Assembly: GCF_051860665.1 (NCBI RefSeq)
Contig: NZ_JBHYDM010000004.1
Span: forward strand, 289,224 to 353,223
Source of the DNA: Falsiroseomonas sp051860665
GTDB taxonomy: Bacteria > Pseudomonadota > Alphaproteobacteria > Acetobacterales > Acetobacteraceae
DNA: 64,000 nucleotides
Direction: 5' to 3'
Within the stretch, counting starts at the first letter, position 1. The number at the start of each line of letters is the position of its first letter. The notes beneath the pieces are model-generated. The model was not told the DNA's origin, did not search any database, and was given only the letters and a program-made list of their open reading frames with translations. The translations under genes were made by a program, and so were the position numbers. Positions 25,560 to 33,456 of the stretch are shown piece after piece.

Positions 25560-26243
25560 ATGCTGCATCCGATCCGCGCCCTCGCAATCTCCACCCTGCT
25601 GCTCACGCCCCCCGCTTTGGCGCAGCCCGCGGGCCTGACCGAGACGCTGCTCCATCTCGGCGAGACGGCGGAGGTCACCCGCGCGCCGGATGAGGTGGTG
25701 GCCAGCCTCCGCGCTGAATCCCGCGCCGGCACCGCCGCCGCGGCGCAGCAGGCGGTGAACCGCAGCATCGCCGCCGCCGTCGCCCGCGCCCAGGCCACCC
25801 CCGGCATCCAGGTCTCGACCAGCGGCTACTGGACCGGGCGGGTGGAGGAACAGCGAAACTGGCAGGCCAGCCAGGCCGTGACGCTCCGCAGCGGCGATGG
25901 CCCCGCCCTGCTGGAACTCGCCGGCACGCTGCAGGGCCAGGGCCTGGCCCTGCAATCGCTCGACTGGACCCTGCGGCGGGAGACGGAGCGCGCGGCGCGG
26001 GAGGAAGCCGCCCGCCTGGCCCTGGACTCCCTGCAGCGCCGCGCCACCGCCGTCGCCGAGCAACTCGGCCTGCAACTGGCAGGGCTGCGGGAGGTGCGGA
26101 TCGACGCGCCGGAACGCAGCCCTCGGCCCATGGCCATGGCCGCCCGATCCTCCGTCTCCTCCGCCGCGCCGGTGGCGGTTGCGGAGGATGCGGTGGTGCG
26201 CGCGACGGTGGAGGCTGTGGCGGTGCTGCGGCCCAGGTCTTGA
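25560..26243 (+). CDS. SIMPL-domain (DUF541) secreted protein
   Basis: A 227-residue protein with a signal peptide (residues 1 to about 20, ending ALAQ) and a SIMPL/DUF541 domain: HLGETAEVTRAPDEVVASL at the start, STSGYWTGRVEEQRNWQASQAVTL in the middle, and the helix EEAARLALDSLQRRATAVAEQLGL. Related proteins are periplasmic, some linked to stress or membrane functions; the biochemical role is not established. A GGGGAAG lies before the ATG at 25560. It is divergent from the solute-binding protein across 130 bp. Confidence 0.8.
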   Translation: MLHPIRALAISTLLLTPPALAQPAGLTETLLHLGETAEVTRAPDEVVASLRAESRAGTAAAAQQAVNRSIAAAVARAQATPGIQVSTSGYWTGRVEEQRNWQASQAVTLRSGDGPALLELAGTLQGQGLALQSLDWTLRRETERAAREEAARLALDSLQRRATAVAEQLGLQLAGLREVRIDAPERSPRPMAMAARSSVSSAAPVAVAEDAVVRATVEAVAVLRPRS

Positions 26244-26339
26244 GCAATCCTTCACCTGTCAGGCCGGTGGCAGGTTCAGAACTGACCGAAAAGCCCATTC
26301 CGCCGCAACTAGTATACCTTTCGGCAAGTTCTGCCGTCC

Positions 26340-26361
26340 AAAAAACGCAGGGCGGCCCTGC
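26340..26361 (-). terminator. Leftward-oriented intrinsic terminator candidate
   Basis: On the minus strand a perfect 6-bp GC stem (GCAGGG/CCCTGC, 3-nt loop, 26347-26361) is followed at once by a run of six T after one G (26340-26345). That is the form of an intrinsic terminator for leftward transcription, yet no leftward gene ends here. Confidence 0.4.
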
Positions 26362-26421
26362 CGATTGAATGGCTGCGCAGGGGCGGCTTATGCGCTAGAC
26401 CCACTGAATGGTGGCAACTCC

Positions 26422-26835
26422 ATGACGGAAACTATTCGAATGGGTGTCGTAATCGGGGAGGTAGCGCGCAAGCTGGGCTATCGCCCGGGCATGGCCTGCG
26501 CTGTTCTGGGCAACCCCCCGGGGATGACCTTCGGCCTGCCGAACGGGGCTACCGCGGCGGCCGACCTGATCCTCGCCTTCGCCGCGGACAAGGTGGCGCT
26601 CCGCGCCATCGCGCCGCGCGCGCTGAACCTCTACGGCATCGGCGCCCGCCTCTGGTTCGCCTATCCGAAGAAGACCGGCCCCGTCCGCTCCGACCTCGAC
26701 CGCGACCACGGCTGGGACCCGCTGACCACCGAAGGCCTGCTGCCGGTGACACAGGTGGCCCTCGACGATACCTGGTCCGCCCTTCGCTTCCGCTTCCGCG
26801 AGGAAATCCCGAAGGTCATGCGCGCCGGGGCCTGA
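26422..26835 (+). CDS. DUF3052-family protein
   Basis: A 137-residue protein. It matches the DUF3052 pattern from memory of the family: KLGYRPGMACAVLGNPPG at the N terminus, then LWFAYPKKTGPVRSDL, and a C-terminal ALDDTWSALRFRFRE. Function unknown; the compact alpha/beta pattern and the LWFAYPKK strand are the recognisable parts. Start chosen at 26422 because the frame upstream is a shadow of the SIMPL gene. The GntR gene follows 92 bp downstream on the same strand. Confidence 0.75.
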   Translation: MTETIRMGVVIGEVARKLGYRPGMACAVLGNPPGMTFGLPNGATAAADLILAFAADKVALRAIAPRALNLYGIGARLWFAYPKKTGPVRSDLDRDHGWDPLTTEGLLPVTQVALDDTWSALRFRFREEIPKVMRAGA

Positions 26836-26927
26836 TCCGGCCACACGGATCGGACAATTCCATCGCCCCGCATCCTCCTGTAGCTTCCGGCGGTGAACCC
26901 AACCGGGTCCACCCCACCGGAAACCGC

Positions 26928-27740
26928 ATGACCCATAGCCGCAGCCCGGCCGGCGAAACCCTGACCACGCCGCCTGGTCCATCCCCTGGCCCGCAGCCCC
27001 GCAAGCCCGCAGGGCCGGCGCCGGACCTCAACCGCAGCGCCGTCGCCCGCTACCTGCAACTCGCCACCCTGTTCCGCCACCGCGTCGAACAGGGCGTCTG
27101 GCTGCCCGGCACCCAAATCCCCACCGTGGACGACCTCGCCGCCGAATGCGGCGTGGCGCGCGCGACCATCCGCCAGGCCCTCGACCAACTCGCCGAGGAA
27201 GGCCTGATCGAGCGCTTCCGCGCCAAAGGCACCTTCGTCAGCACCACCCCACCGCAACGCCTGTGGTGCGACGTGGAAACCGACTGGACCGGCCTGCTCC
27301 GCTCCCGCGAAGGCGCCCGCATCGAAATCCTCTCCGATACCCCCGGCCAGGACGGCAGCGCCCTGCCTCCCGCCATCGGCCACGCCGCCCCCCTCTACCG
27401 CCACCTCCGCCGCCGCCACTGGCGCGACAACCAACCCTTCCTGCTCGCCGACGTCTGGCTGGACGAAAGCCTCTCCAGCAAAGTCACACCGGAAGACCTG
27501 GTCACCAAAACGGCCCTGCGCCTGGTCGCCGGCATCCCCGGCATCCGCATCGCCAACGCCCGCCAAACCCTGACCATCGGCAGCGCCGACGTGGAAACCG
27601 CCAGCGCCCTCCACCTGCCCCTCAACGCCCCCATCGCCCACGTCCACCGCGTCGCCCTCGACCCCCGCGGCACCCTCCTCCTCGTGGCCAACGGCCTCTA
27701 CCGGGGCGACACCGTGCGGATCGACGTGAAACTTCGGTAG
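26928..27740 (+). CDS. GntR-family (HutC/UTRA) transcriptional regulator
   Basis: A 270-residue regulator. After a Pro-rich N terminus of about 35 residues, the winged helix-turn-helix spans about 38-105 (ARYLQLATLFRHRVEQG, IPTVDDLAAECGVARATIRQAL, LIERFRAKGTFV). The C-terminal ligand-binding part is a UTRA-like domain with YRHLRRRHWRDNQPFLLADVWLD-type strands. Which genes it controls is not shown; the neighbours are DUF3052 upstream and a convergent HIBYL-CoA hydrolase downstream. Third codon positions are almost all C towards the 3' end. Its last codons pair imperfectly with the end of the opposing gene across the palindromic element. Confidence 0.84.
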   Translation: MTHSRSPAGETLTTPPGPSPGPQPRKPAGPAPDLNRSAVARYLQLATLFRHRVEQGVWLPGTQIPTVDDLAAECGVARATIRQALDQLAEEGLIERFRAKGTFVSTTPPQRLWCDVETDWTGLLRSREGARIEILSDTPGQDGSALPPAIGHAAPLYRHLRRRHWRDNQPFLLADVWLDESLSSKVTPEDLVTKTALRLVAGIPGIRIANARQTLTIGSADVETASALHLPLNAPIAHVHRVALDPRGTLLLVANGLYRGDTVRIDVKLR

Positions 27741-27998
27741 GCTGAGGGGCGCGCTGGTGATTGCCAGGGGGCTTTGCCCCCCGGCACCCCCCACCAGGAG
27801 GCAGTGGCCTCCTGGACCTCAGGACCTTTGAGCAGAAATGGAGAGGGGGCCGGGGCTACCGCATGATCTGCGGTACCGCTGGCCCCGTCTCCATTTCTGC
27901 TCATGATTCAAAGGGTTCCAAGGGGCCACTGCCCCTTGGTGGGTGGGGTGCGGGGAGGGCAAAGCCCTCCCTGCAAATCGCCCAGCACTCCCTCAGCC
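27740..27998. repeat. Palindromic five-hairpin element, copy B
   Basis: Same hairpin order as copy A. The central stem pairs 27829-27844 with 27888-27903 perfectly, then after one G.G mismatch pairs 27846-27851 with 27881-27886; an inner TACCGCA/TGCGGTA hairpin tops it. H2 and H4 keep the cores GGCAGTGGCC and GGCCACTGCC. The ends GGCTGAGGG (from 27740) and its complement (27990-27998) abut or overlap the stop codons of two convergent genes. A further pair, 27716-27726 with 28010-28020, matches 10 of 11 and lies inside both coding ends. Confidence 0.9.
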
Positions 27999-29003
27999 CA
28001 CGGAGAATCCGTCGATCTGCGCCGGGGCCGGTGCCCAGTTGGGGCTGTTGTCCTTGTCGACCAGGACGGCGCGGACGCCTTCGGCGAAGTCGGGGTGTTG
28101 GGTGACGGGGCCGGTCAGGGCGAGTTCGGTGGCGAGGCAGGTGGCCAGGTCCTGGGTGCTGCCGCGGTGGAGGAGTTCCAGGGTCACGGCCAGGCTGGTG
28201 GGCGACATCTTGGCGAGTATGGCGGCCTGGTTGCGGGCCCAGTCGGTGTTCTCGGCGGCCAGCGCCGCCTGGATGGCGGGCAGGGTGGTGGCGCCGAAGC
28301 AGCGGTCTATGGCGGGGCGCTGGGCGGCGAGGGGGCCGGGCGGGGCGGGCTCGGCGAAGTCTTCCACCACGCTGGGGTCGCCGGCAAGCAGGGCGCTGCG
28401 CAGGGCGGGCAGTCGCTCGCGGGGGACGAAGTGGGTGGCGAGGCCGGCTTCCACGGCTTCGGCGCCGCGCAGCCGGGCGCCGGTCAGGGCCAGGAAGCGG
28501 CCCATGGCACCTGGGGTTGCGGAGGGCAGGCGCGGCAGGGTGAAGGAGGTGCCGACGTCGGGGAACAGCGCGATGGCGGTCTCCGGCATGGCCAGCAGCG
28601 CGTGTTCGGTGACGATGCGGTGGCTGCCATGGACTGAAACGCCGATGCCGCCGCCCATGCAGACCCCGTCGATCAGGCTGATCCACGGTTTCGGAAAGGC
28701 GGCGATGGCGGCGTTCACGGCGTATTCGCCGGCGAAGAAGGCGTGGATGCCGGCGGCGTCGCCGGCCAGGGCCAGTTCGCGGATGCGGCGGACGTCGCCG
28801 CCGGCGCAGAAGGCGCGGCCGCCGGCGCCTTCCAGGATGACCAGCCGCACGGCGGGGTCGTCCCGCAGCTGGGCGATCGCGGCGTCCAGCCGGGCGATCA
28901 TGTCGCCGTCCAGCGCGTTCAGCGCGCGGGGGCGGTTCAGCAGCAGGGTGCCGGCCGCGCCCTCCTGCCGGAGGAGCACGGTCGGTTCCACTGCGTCACC
29001 CAT
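27993..29003 (-). CDS. 3-hydroxyisobutyryl-CoA hydrolase-like enoyl-CoA hydratase family protein
   Basis: A 336-residue crotonase-fold protein. The length, GGGIGVSVHGSHRIVTE, and the MPETAIALFPDVG stretch (Glu and Asp in the positions used by HIBYL-CoA hydrolase) separate it from ordinary 260-residue hydratases. The reaction would be 3-hydroxyisobutyryl-CoA to 3-hydroxyisobutyrate in valine breakdown. Start at 29003, 8 bp after the MlaC stop. The C terminus (QIDGFSVG) lies in the outer arm of palindrome copy B and may be atypical for the family. Confidence 0.8.
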   Translation of the reverse strand: MGDAVEPTVLLRQEGAAGTLLLNRPRALNALDGDMIARLDAAIAQLRDDPAVRLVILEGAGGRAFCAGGDVRRIRELALAGDAAGIHAFFAGEYAVNAAIAAFPKPWISLIDGVCMGGGIGVSVHGSHRIVTEHALLAMPETAIALFPDVGTSFTLPRLPSATPGAMGRFLALTGARLRGAEAVEAGLATHFVPRERLPALRSALLAGDPSVVEDFAEPAPPGPLAAQRPAIDRCFGATTLPAIQAALAAENTDWARNQAAILAKMSPTSLAVTLELLHRGSTQDLATCLATELALTGPVTQHPDFAEGVRAVLVDKDNSPNWAPAPAQIDGFSVG

Positions 29004-29011
29004 GGAAAGCG

Positions 29012-29653
29012 TCAGGCCCCTTCGCGGGCCGCGAGCTGGCCGATCTGCTGGCGCATGGCGCCGAGCAGGGCCTGCACGTTGTTGCCGTTGCGCGTGATGA
29101 CGCTGCTGTATTCGCTGCGCGTGGTCAGGCGCAGGCTGGTGCCTTCGGCGATCACGTCGACGATCTTCGGCTGGCCGTCGATCTCGGCCACCCGCCAGTC
29201 CAGGCCGAAGGCCGGGGTTCCGGCGCGCTCGACGATGGTGGAGACGAGCACATCCTCCTCCGTCCGGGCCTGGCTGCGGCCGAGGGAGAAGGTCAGGCCC
29301 TGGTATTCGCCGAAGCGGGAGGAGAGGTTGCGGATCAGCACCTCCTCGAACAGGCGCAGGTATTCCTGCTGCTGCTGCGCATTGGCGGTGCGCCACCAGC
29401 GGCCGAGGATGAAGCGGCCGACGCCTTCCACATCCACGGCGCGGCGCAGGATGGCGCCGACGCGGTCACGCCGCGCCGGCACCGGGCCTGCCATATTGAT
29501 GGCGGCGACCAGTTCCTGGCCGGTGGACTGGATGAAGGCGGAGGCGCGGCCGATGTCCATCTGCTGCGCGCCGGCGGCGCGCGTCAGTCCGAGCAGGCCG
29601 ATCGCGCCGAGGAGGAGCGGGCGGCGCGACAGGGAATGGGCGATGGCTGTCAT
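29012..29653 (-). CDS. mlaC: MlaC-family phospholipid-binding periplasmic protein
   Basis: A 213-residue protein with a twin-arginine-like leader (SRRPLLLGAIGLLGLTRAAGAQ). The body has the MlaC/Ttg2D pattern: DVEGVGRFILGRWWRTA, a QQQEYLRLFEEVLIRNLSSRF helix, then DVIAEGTSLRLTTRSEYSSVI. MlaC ferries phospholipid between the outer-membrane MlaA complex and the inner-membrane MlaFEDB pump. MlaA is encoded 28 bp upstream on the same strand; MlaFEDB is not in the window. The ATG at 29653 was chosen because the leader starts there. Confidence 0.86.
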   Translation of the reverse strand: MTAIAHSLSRRPLLLGAIGLLGLTRAAGAQQMDIGRASAFIQSTGQELVAAINMAGPVPARRDRVGAILRRAVDVEGVGRFILGRWWRTANAQQQQEYLRLFEEVLIRNLSSRFGEYQGLTFSLGRSQARTEEDVLVSTIVERAGTPAFGLDWRVAEIDGQPKIVDVIAEGTSLRLTTRSEYSSVITRNGNNVQALLGAMRQQIGQLAAREGA

Positions 29654-29681
29654 GGGTGGTGGTGTCCTTCTCGGGCCGCGC

Positions 29682-30518
29682 TCAGCGCCGCAGGCCCTGG
29701 ATGCCGGAGCCGAGGCCGGAATCGGAGGTCGCCGCGGCCCCGGTCGGTGCATTGCGGATCTCCACCACCCGGCGCTGCCGATAGGCACTGCGGATGGTGG
29801 CATAGGGGTCGAGGGAGGTAGCGCGCACCTGGTCGATCGGTTCAATCAGGCCTTCCCGCGTATCGAGCGCGGTGGTGGCGGTGCGGGTGATATTGATCGC
29901 CTCCCAGGTCTCGCCGCTGCCGGTATAGGTCAGCGGGTTCATCGCCACGTCGCCGGCGAAGCCCACCACGTCGCGCGGGCTGGAGGGGCCGAGGACCGGG
30001 ATGAACAGGTAGGGGCCTTCCGGCGCGCCCCAGACGGCCAGCGTCTGGCCGAAATCCTCGGTATGGCCGATCAGGCCGAAGCCCGTGGCGCGGTCGAAGA
30101 TGCCGCCGATGCCCACGGTGGTATTCACCAGGAAGCGGCCCGTGGTGGTGGCGGCGCGCTGGGTTTCGCCCTGCAGCAGGTCGTTGGCCAGGATCACCGG
30201 GGTGCGGAGATTGGCGAGGACGTTGCGGATGGCGGTGCGCACCTCGGGCGGCAGGAAGATGCGGTACATCTCCGCCGCCGGGCGCAGCACCAGCGTGTCG
30301 ATGCCGTCATGCACGAAATAGGCGCCGCGGTTCAGCGGCTCCAGCGGGTCGTTGGTGGCGCGGAATTCGGCCACGGCCTCGGCATCCGTGGGATCCGGCC
30401 GGGTGGCGCAGGCGCCGAGGCCGAGGGCGAGCGCCAGGGCCAGGAAGGGAAGGACGCGGTGGGTCCGGTCGCGGCCCCGAAGGGTGCCCGGAGCGATGGC
30501 GAGGCGGGTGCGGATCAA
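29682..30518 (-). CDS. mlaA: MlaA (VacJ) outer-membrane lipoprotein
   Basis: A 278-residue protein. The leader ends in a lipobox (LGLGAC), followed by the MlaA/VacJ core: DPLEPLNRGAYFVHDGID, FLVNTTVGIGGIFDRATGFGL, EDFGQTLAVWG and YLFIPVLGPSSPRDVVG. It extracts mislocalised phospholipids from the outer leaflet and hands them to MlaC. A TTG at 30518 was taken as the start because GGAGGT lies 6-7 bp before it; no ATG occurs close by. It is divergent from metF. Confidence 0.88.
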   Translation of the reverse strand: MIRTRLAIAPGTLRGRDRTHRVLPFLALALALGLGACATRPDPTDAEAVAEFRATNDPLEPLNRGAYFVHDGIDTLVLRPAAEMYRIFLPPEVRTAIRNVLANLRTPVILANDLLQGETQRAATTTGRFLVNTTVGIGGIFDRATGFGLIGHTEDFGQTLAVWGAPEGPYLFIPVLGPSSPRDVVGFAGDVAMNPLTYTGSGETWEAINITRTATTALDTREGLIEPIDQVRATSLDPYATIRSAYRQRRVVEIRNAPTGAAATSDSGLGSGIQGLRR

Positions 30519-30724
30519 CGGGTGACCTCCGGAAGCAGGCAACCGGCCATGGGCCGGCCATCGCCACCCAGGACTTCCTGGGCCGCGTTGTCACCCTTAT
30601 ATGCATGCCGAGGCGCCAGCGAAACGGCGGTGCCGGTGAAGTTACGCTCCGAGACATCCCACCATGGCATGGCGGTCTTCCGTCGCCGCTCCTCGTCCTG
30701 CCCTTCCGCAAGAGAACCCGCCCG

Positions 30725-31660
30725 ATGGACATGGCCCTTCCCGGTACCCTGCAGCGCTGGTTGACCGGACCGCGCGTGGCGAGCCTGCCCGTGCCGACCG
30801 AAATGCCGCCGCCGAAACTGTCCTTCGAATTCTTCCCGCCGAAGAACGATGCGCTGGAGGCCGCACTCTGGACCGCGATCCGGCGGCTGGAGCCGCTGGG
30901 GCCGCGCTTCGTCTCCGTCACCTATGGCGCAGGCGGCACCACCCGCAGCCGGACGCATGAGACGGTGGCGCGGCTGGCCAAGGAAACCTCCCTGACCCCG
31001 GCCGCGCACCTGACCTGCGTCGGCGCGACGCGGGAGGAGGTGGACGAGGTGGCGCGGGACTACATGGCCGCCGGCGTCCGCCATATCGTGGCGCTGCGCG
31101 GCGACCCGCCGGCGGGCGCGAGCGAATACACCCCTCATCCGGGCGGCTATGCCCAGGCGGAGGACCTGGTGCGCGGGCTGCGCCGGATCGGCGATTTCGA
31201 CATCTCGGTGGGCGCCTATCCGGAGACTCATCCGGCCGCCGCCTCCGCCGCCGCCGACCTCGATTTCCTCAAGCGCAAGATCGATGCGGGCGCGACCCGG
31301 GCGATCACCCAGTATTTCTTCGACACCGATGTCTATCTCCGTTTCATCGATCGCTGCGCGGCCGCCGGCATCACCGTGCCGATCGTCCCGGGCATTCTGC
31401 CGGTGTCGAATTTCGCGCAGGTGAAGAAGTTCAGCGCCATGTGCGGCGCCTCCGTCCCGGCCTGGATGGGCAAGCTGTTCGAGGGGCTGGAGGAGGATGC
31501 CGAAAGCCGGCGGATGGTCGCCGCCGTGGTGGCGGCGGAGCAGGTGCGCCTGCTGCAGGCCAATGGCGTGGACGAATTCCACTTCTACACGCTGAACCGC
31601 GCTGACCTGACCTATGCCATCGCCCATCTGCTGGGCGCGCGGCCGCGGAAGGTCGCGTAG
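30725..31660 (+). CDS. metF: Methylenetetrahydrofolate reductase
   Basis: A 311-residue MetF. KLSFEFFPPKND holds the family's catalytic Glu, followed by FVSVTYGAGGTTR, HLTCVG, HIVALRGDPP with the FAD-contacting Asp, and QYFFDTDVYLRF. It reduces 5,10-methylene-THF to 5-methyl-THF with NAD(P)H and FAD, supplying the methyl group for methionine. The N terminus of about 25 residues before the barrel is a little longer than in E. coli. ATG codons at 30725 and 30731 are both possible. It is divergent from mlaA; no riboswitch is evident in the 206-bp gap. Confidence 0.92.
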   Translation: MDMALPGTLQRWLTGPRVASLPVPTEMPPPKLSFEFFPPKNDALEAALWTAIRRLEPLGPRFVSVTYGAGGTTRSRTHETVARLAKETSLTPAAHLTCVGATREEVDEVARDYMAAGVRHIVALRGDPPAGASEYTPHPGGYAQAEDLVRGLRRIGDFDISVGAYPETHPAAASAAADLDFLKRKIDAGATRAITQYFFDTDVYLRFIDRCAAAGITVPIVPGILPVSNFAQVKKFSAMCGASVPAWMGKLFEGLEEDAESRRMVAAVVAAEQVRLLQANGVDEFHFYTLNRADLTYAIAHLLGARPRKVA

Positions 31661-31677
31661 CAGGCCGCTGGTGGAAG

Positions 31678-31719
31678 CCCTCTCCACCCGCAGGGGGGGG
31701 AGAGGGTTGGGTGGGGGGC
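31678..31719. repeat. REP-like hairpin, copy 4
   Basis: CCCTCTCC at 31678-31685 pairs with GGAGAGGG at 31699-31706, followed by TTGGGTGGGGGG. It lies 18 bp after the metF stop and may terminate it. The remaining gap to 31889 (about 170 bp) shows no other structure I can support. Confidence 0.75.
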
Positions 31720-31889
31720 GTGACGCCCCGAGCGTGTTCGGAAGCGCGCCCCCGCGCACAGCCTTCGGCCCGGTTGCCGACACCGATCAGACGCCGAGAC
31801 CCCACCCCGCGGGGCCGAAACGAGCTTCCCCTCCACGTTTGCCGGGTCCAGCATGCCGGCACCGGCGTCAGACCGGATGGAGGACAGCC

Positions 31890-32861
31890 ATGACGACCAC
31901 CCGCCGCGCGGCCCTGCTGGCCGCGCCCGCCCTTCTGCTCGGCAGCCGCCTGGCGCGCGCCCAGGCCTGGCCCACCCGCCCCGTGCGGATCGTGGTGCCC
32001 TATACGCCGGGCGGCGTCTCCGACATCACCGCGCGGCTGATCGCGGAGCCGATGGCCGCCGCCATGGGGGTTGCCGTGCCGGTGGAAAACCGCGCCGGCG
32101 CGGATGGCGTGATCGGGACCGAGGTGGTGGCGCGCTCCCCCGCCGATGGCCATACCCTGGCCCTGGTCTCGGTCGGCCATCCCGTGAACGCCGCCTTCTA
32201 CCGGCTGCCCTATGACACGATGCGGGACTTCACCTTCATCAGCCTGACCACGAAGACGCCGCTGGTGCTCTGCGCCGCGCGCGGCTTCGGCCCCTCCACG
32301 CCGGCGGAGCTGGTGGCACATGCCAAGGGCCGCCCGGCCGGGCAGGTGACCTTCGCCGGCACCGGCGGCGTGGTGCGGCTGGCGCCGGTGCTCTTCGGCC
32401 AGCGCACCGGCATCGAGATGACCTATGTGCCCTATCGCGGCTCCACCCAGGCGCATCCGGACCTGATCGCGGGCCGCGTCGACATCATGTTCGACACCGT
32501 CCCGGCCGCGCTGCCGCATATCCAGGCCGGCACGCTGAAGGCGCTGGCCACCACCGGCGCCACCCGCGCGCCGCAACTGCCGGATGTGCCGACGCTGGGG
32601 GAGACGGTGGCGGGGTTCGAGGCCTCCACCTGGGGCATGGTGATGGGCCCGGCGAACCTGCCGGGCGCGGTGCTGGACCGGCTGCACCGCGAAATCACCG
32701 CGGCGGTGACGCGTCCCGAGGTGGTGGCGCGGCACCGTGCGCTGGGGGCGGAGGTCGTGACCTCAAACCCCGACGAGACCCGCAGCTTCGTGCAGGCGGA
32801 GATGGAGAAATGGGGCGCCGCCGCCCGCGCCGCGGGGGTGCAGCCGCAGAACGCCGGTTAG
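31890..32861 (+). CDS. Bug/TctC-family periplasmic binding protein
   Basis: A 323-residue protein: signal peptide with TTRRAALLAAPALLLGSRLARAQ-type sequence, then WPTRPVRIVVPYTPGGVSD, NRAGADG, and MTYVPYRG, the conserved Bug marks. It binds a small carboxylate or similar ligand in the periplasm. As with the copy at 21197-22174 there is no TctA/TctB nearby. The two proteins share only family-level similarity, so they are not a recent duplicate. The ATG at 31890 follows GGAGG at spacing 7. Confidence 0.88.
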   Translation: MTTTRRAALLAAPALLLGSRLARAQAWPTRPVRIVVPYTPGGVSDITARLIAEPMAAAMGVAVPVENRAGADGVIGTEVVARSPADGHTLALVSVGHPVNAAFYRLPYDTMRDFTFISLTTKTPLVLCAARGFGPSTPAELVAHAKGRPAGQVTFAGTGGVVRLAPVLFGQRTGIEMTYVPYRGSTQAHPDLIAGRVDIMFDTVPAALPHIQAGTLKALATTGATRAPQLPDVPTLGETVAGFEASTWGMVMGPANLPGAVLDRLHREITAAVTRPEVVARHRALGAEVVTSNPDETRSFVQAEMEKWGAAARAAGVQPQNAG

Positions 32862-32883
32862 CCTCCTGGCAGGCGTCGGAAAG

Positions 32884-32939
32884 CCCTCTCCCCCCGACGG
32901 GGGGGTGGACGCATGCGTCCAACGGTTGGGTGAGGGGGG
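32884..32939. repeat. REP-like hairpin, copy 5, interrupted by a 16-bp palindrome
   Basis: The unit begins CCCTCTCCCCCCGACGGGGGG like copy 6 in form, but where AGAGG should follow it carries TGGACGCATGCGTCCA (32906-32921), a perfect palindrome. The family tail GGTTGGGTGAGGGGGG then resumes. It lies between convergent genes. Confidence 0.8.
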
Positions 32940-32984
32940 CGTGCAGGAATGACGGAGAGGGCTGTCGCATGTTGCGCCACCCCG

Positions 32985-33392
32985 CTACCGCGCCCCCAGA
33001 ATCCACTCCGCCAGGAACAGCGTGCCGAACAGCGTGCCGGCAAAAATCAGCAGGTGGTTCCGCACCGCGTCGCGGCGAAACACCATGGCGGGCGGTGGCG
33101 GCGGGGTGGCGGAGGCGGCGAGGGCCGCCAGCCCGCGCGGTTCCTCCGGCATGCTGGCCGCCACAGCCTGCGCCGTCTCGGCCGGGGTCAGGCAGGGGCC
33201 GAGATAGGTGAAGCGGCGCGCCGCCTCCTCCGCCGTCACGGCGCTGCCGTCCCAGACCATCCATTGCCGCAGCGCGCCGTTCCAGCCGATCGGCAGCGGC
33301 GCCTGGCCGCGATCCTCCACCCTGGCCACCCAGTGCCAGGGGCGGGAGGGATCGGCGGGCTCGCCGGGGCGGGCGGGGTCGGGCCAGGCCAT
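32985..33392 (-). CDS. Hypothetical protein with C-terminal membrane anchor
   Basis: A 135-residue protein with an N-terminal WHWVARVEDRGQAPLPIGWNGALRQWMVWDG region of regular beta-like character, a middle predicted helix (AEEAARRFTYLGPC), a short Pro run, and a C-terminal hydrophobic helix (HLLIFAGTLFGTLFLAEWIL). I recognise no family. It is the second of two leftward genes, 64 bp after the BASS-type transporter... upstream in the window order it precedes that gene's stop, so the two are separate leftward units or a loose operon. Confidence 0.55.
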   Translation of the reverse strand: MAWPDPARPGEPADPSRPWHWVARVEDRGQAPLPIGWNGALRQWMVWDGSAVTAEEAARRFTYLGPCLTPAETAQAVAASMPEEPRGLAALAASATPPPPPAMVFRRDAVRNHLLIFAGTLFGTLFLAEWILGAR

Positions 33393-33456
33393 GCAGCCAT
33401 ATCCTTCTTGGGACGTGCCGCCATAGCAGGGCGCGAATCGACGCGTGGCAAGAGCC

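Noticed and set aside
30519..30724. Riboswitch upstream of metF
   Set aside because: The leader holds no recognisable SAM, SAH or cobalamin core; short GC hairpins alone are not enough.
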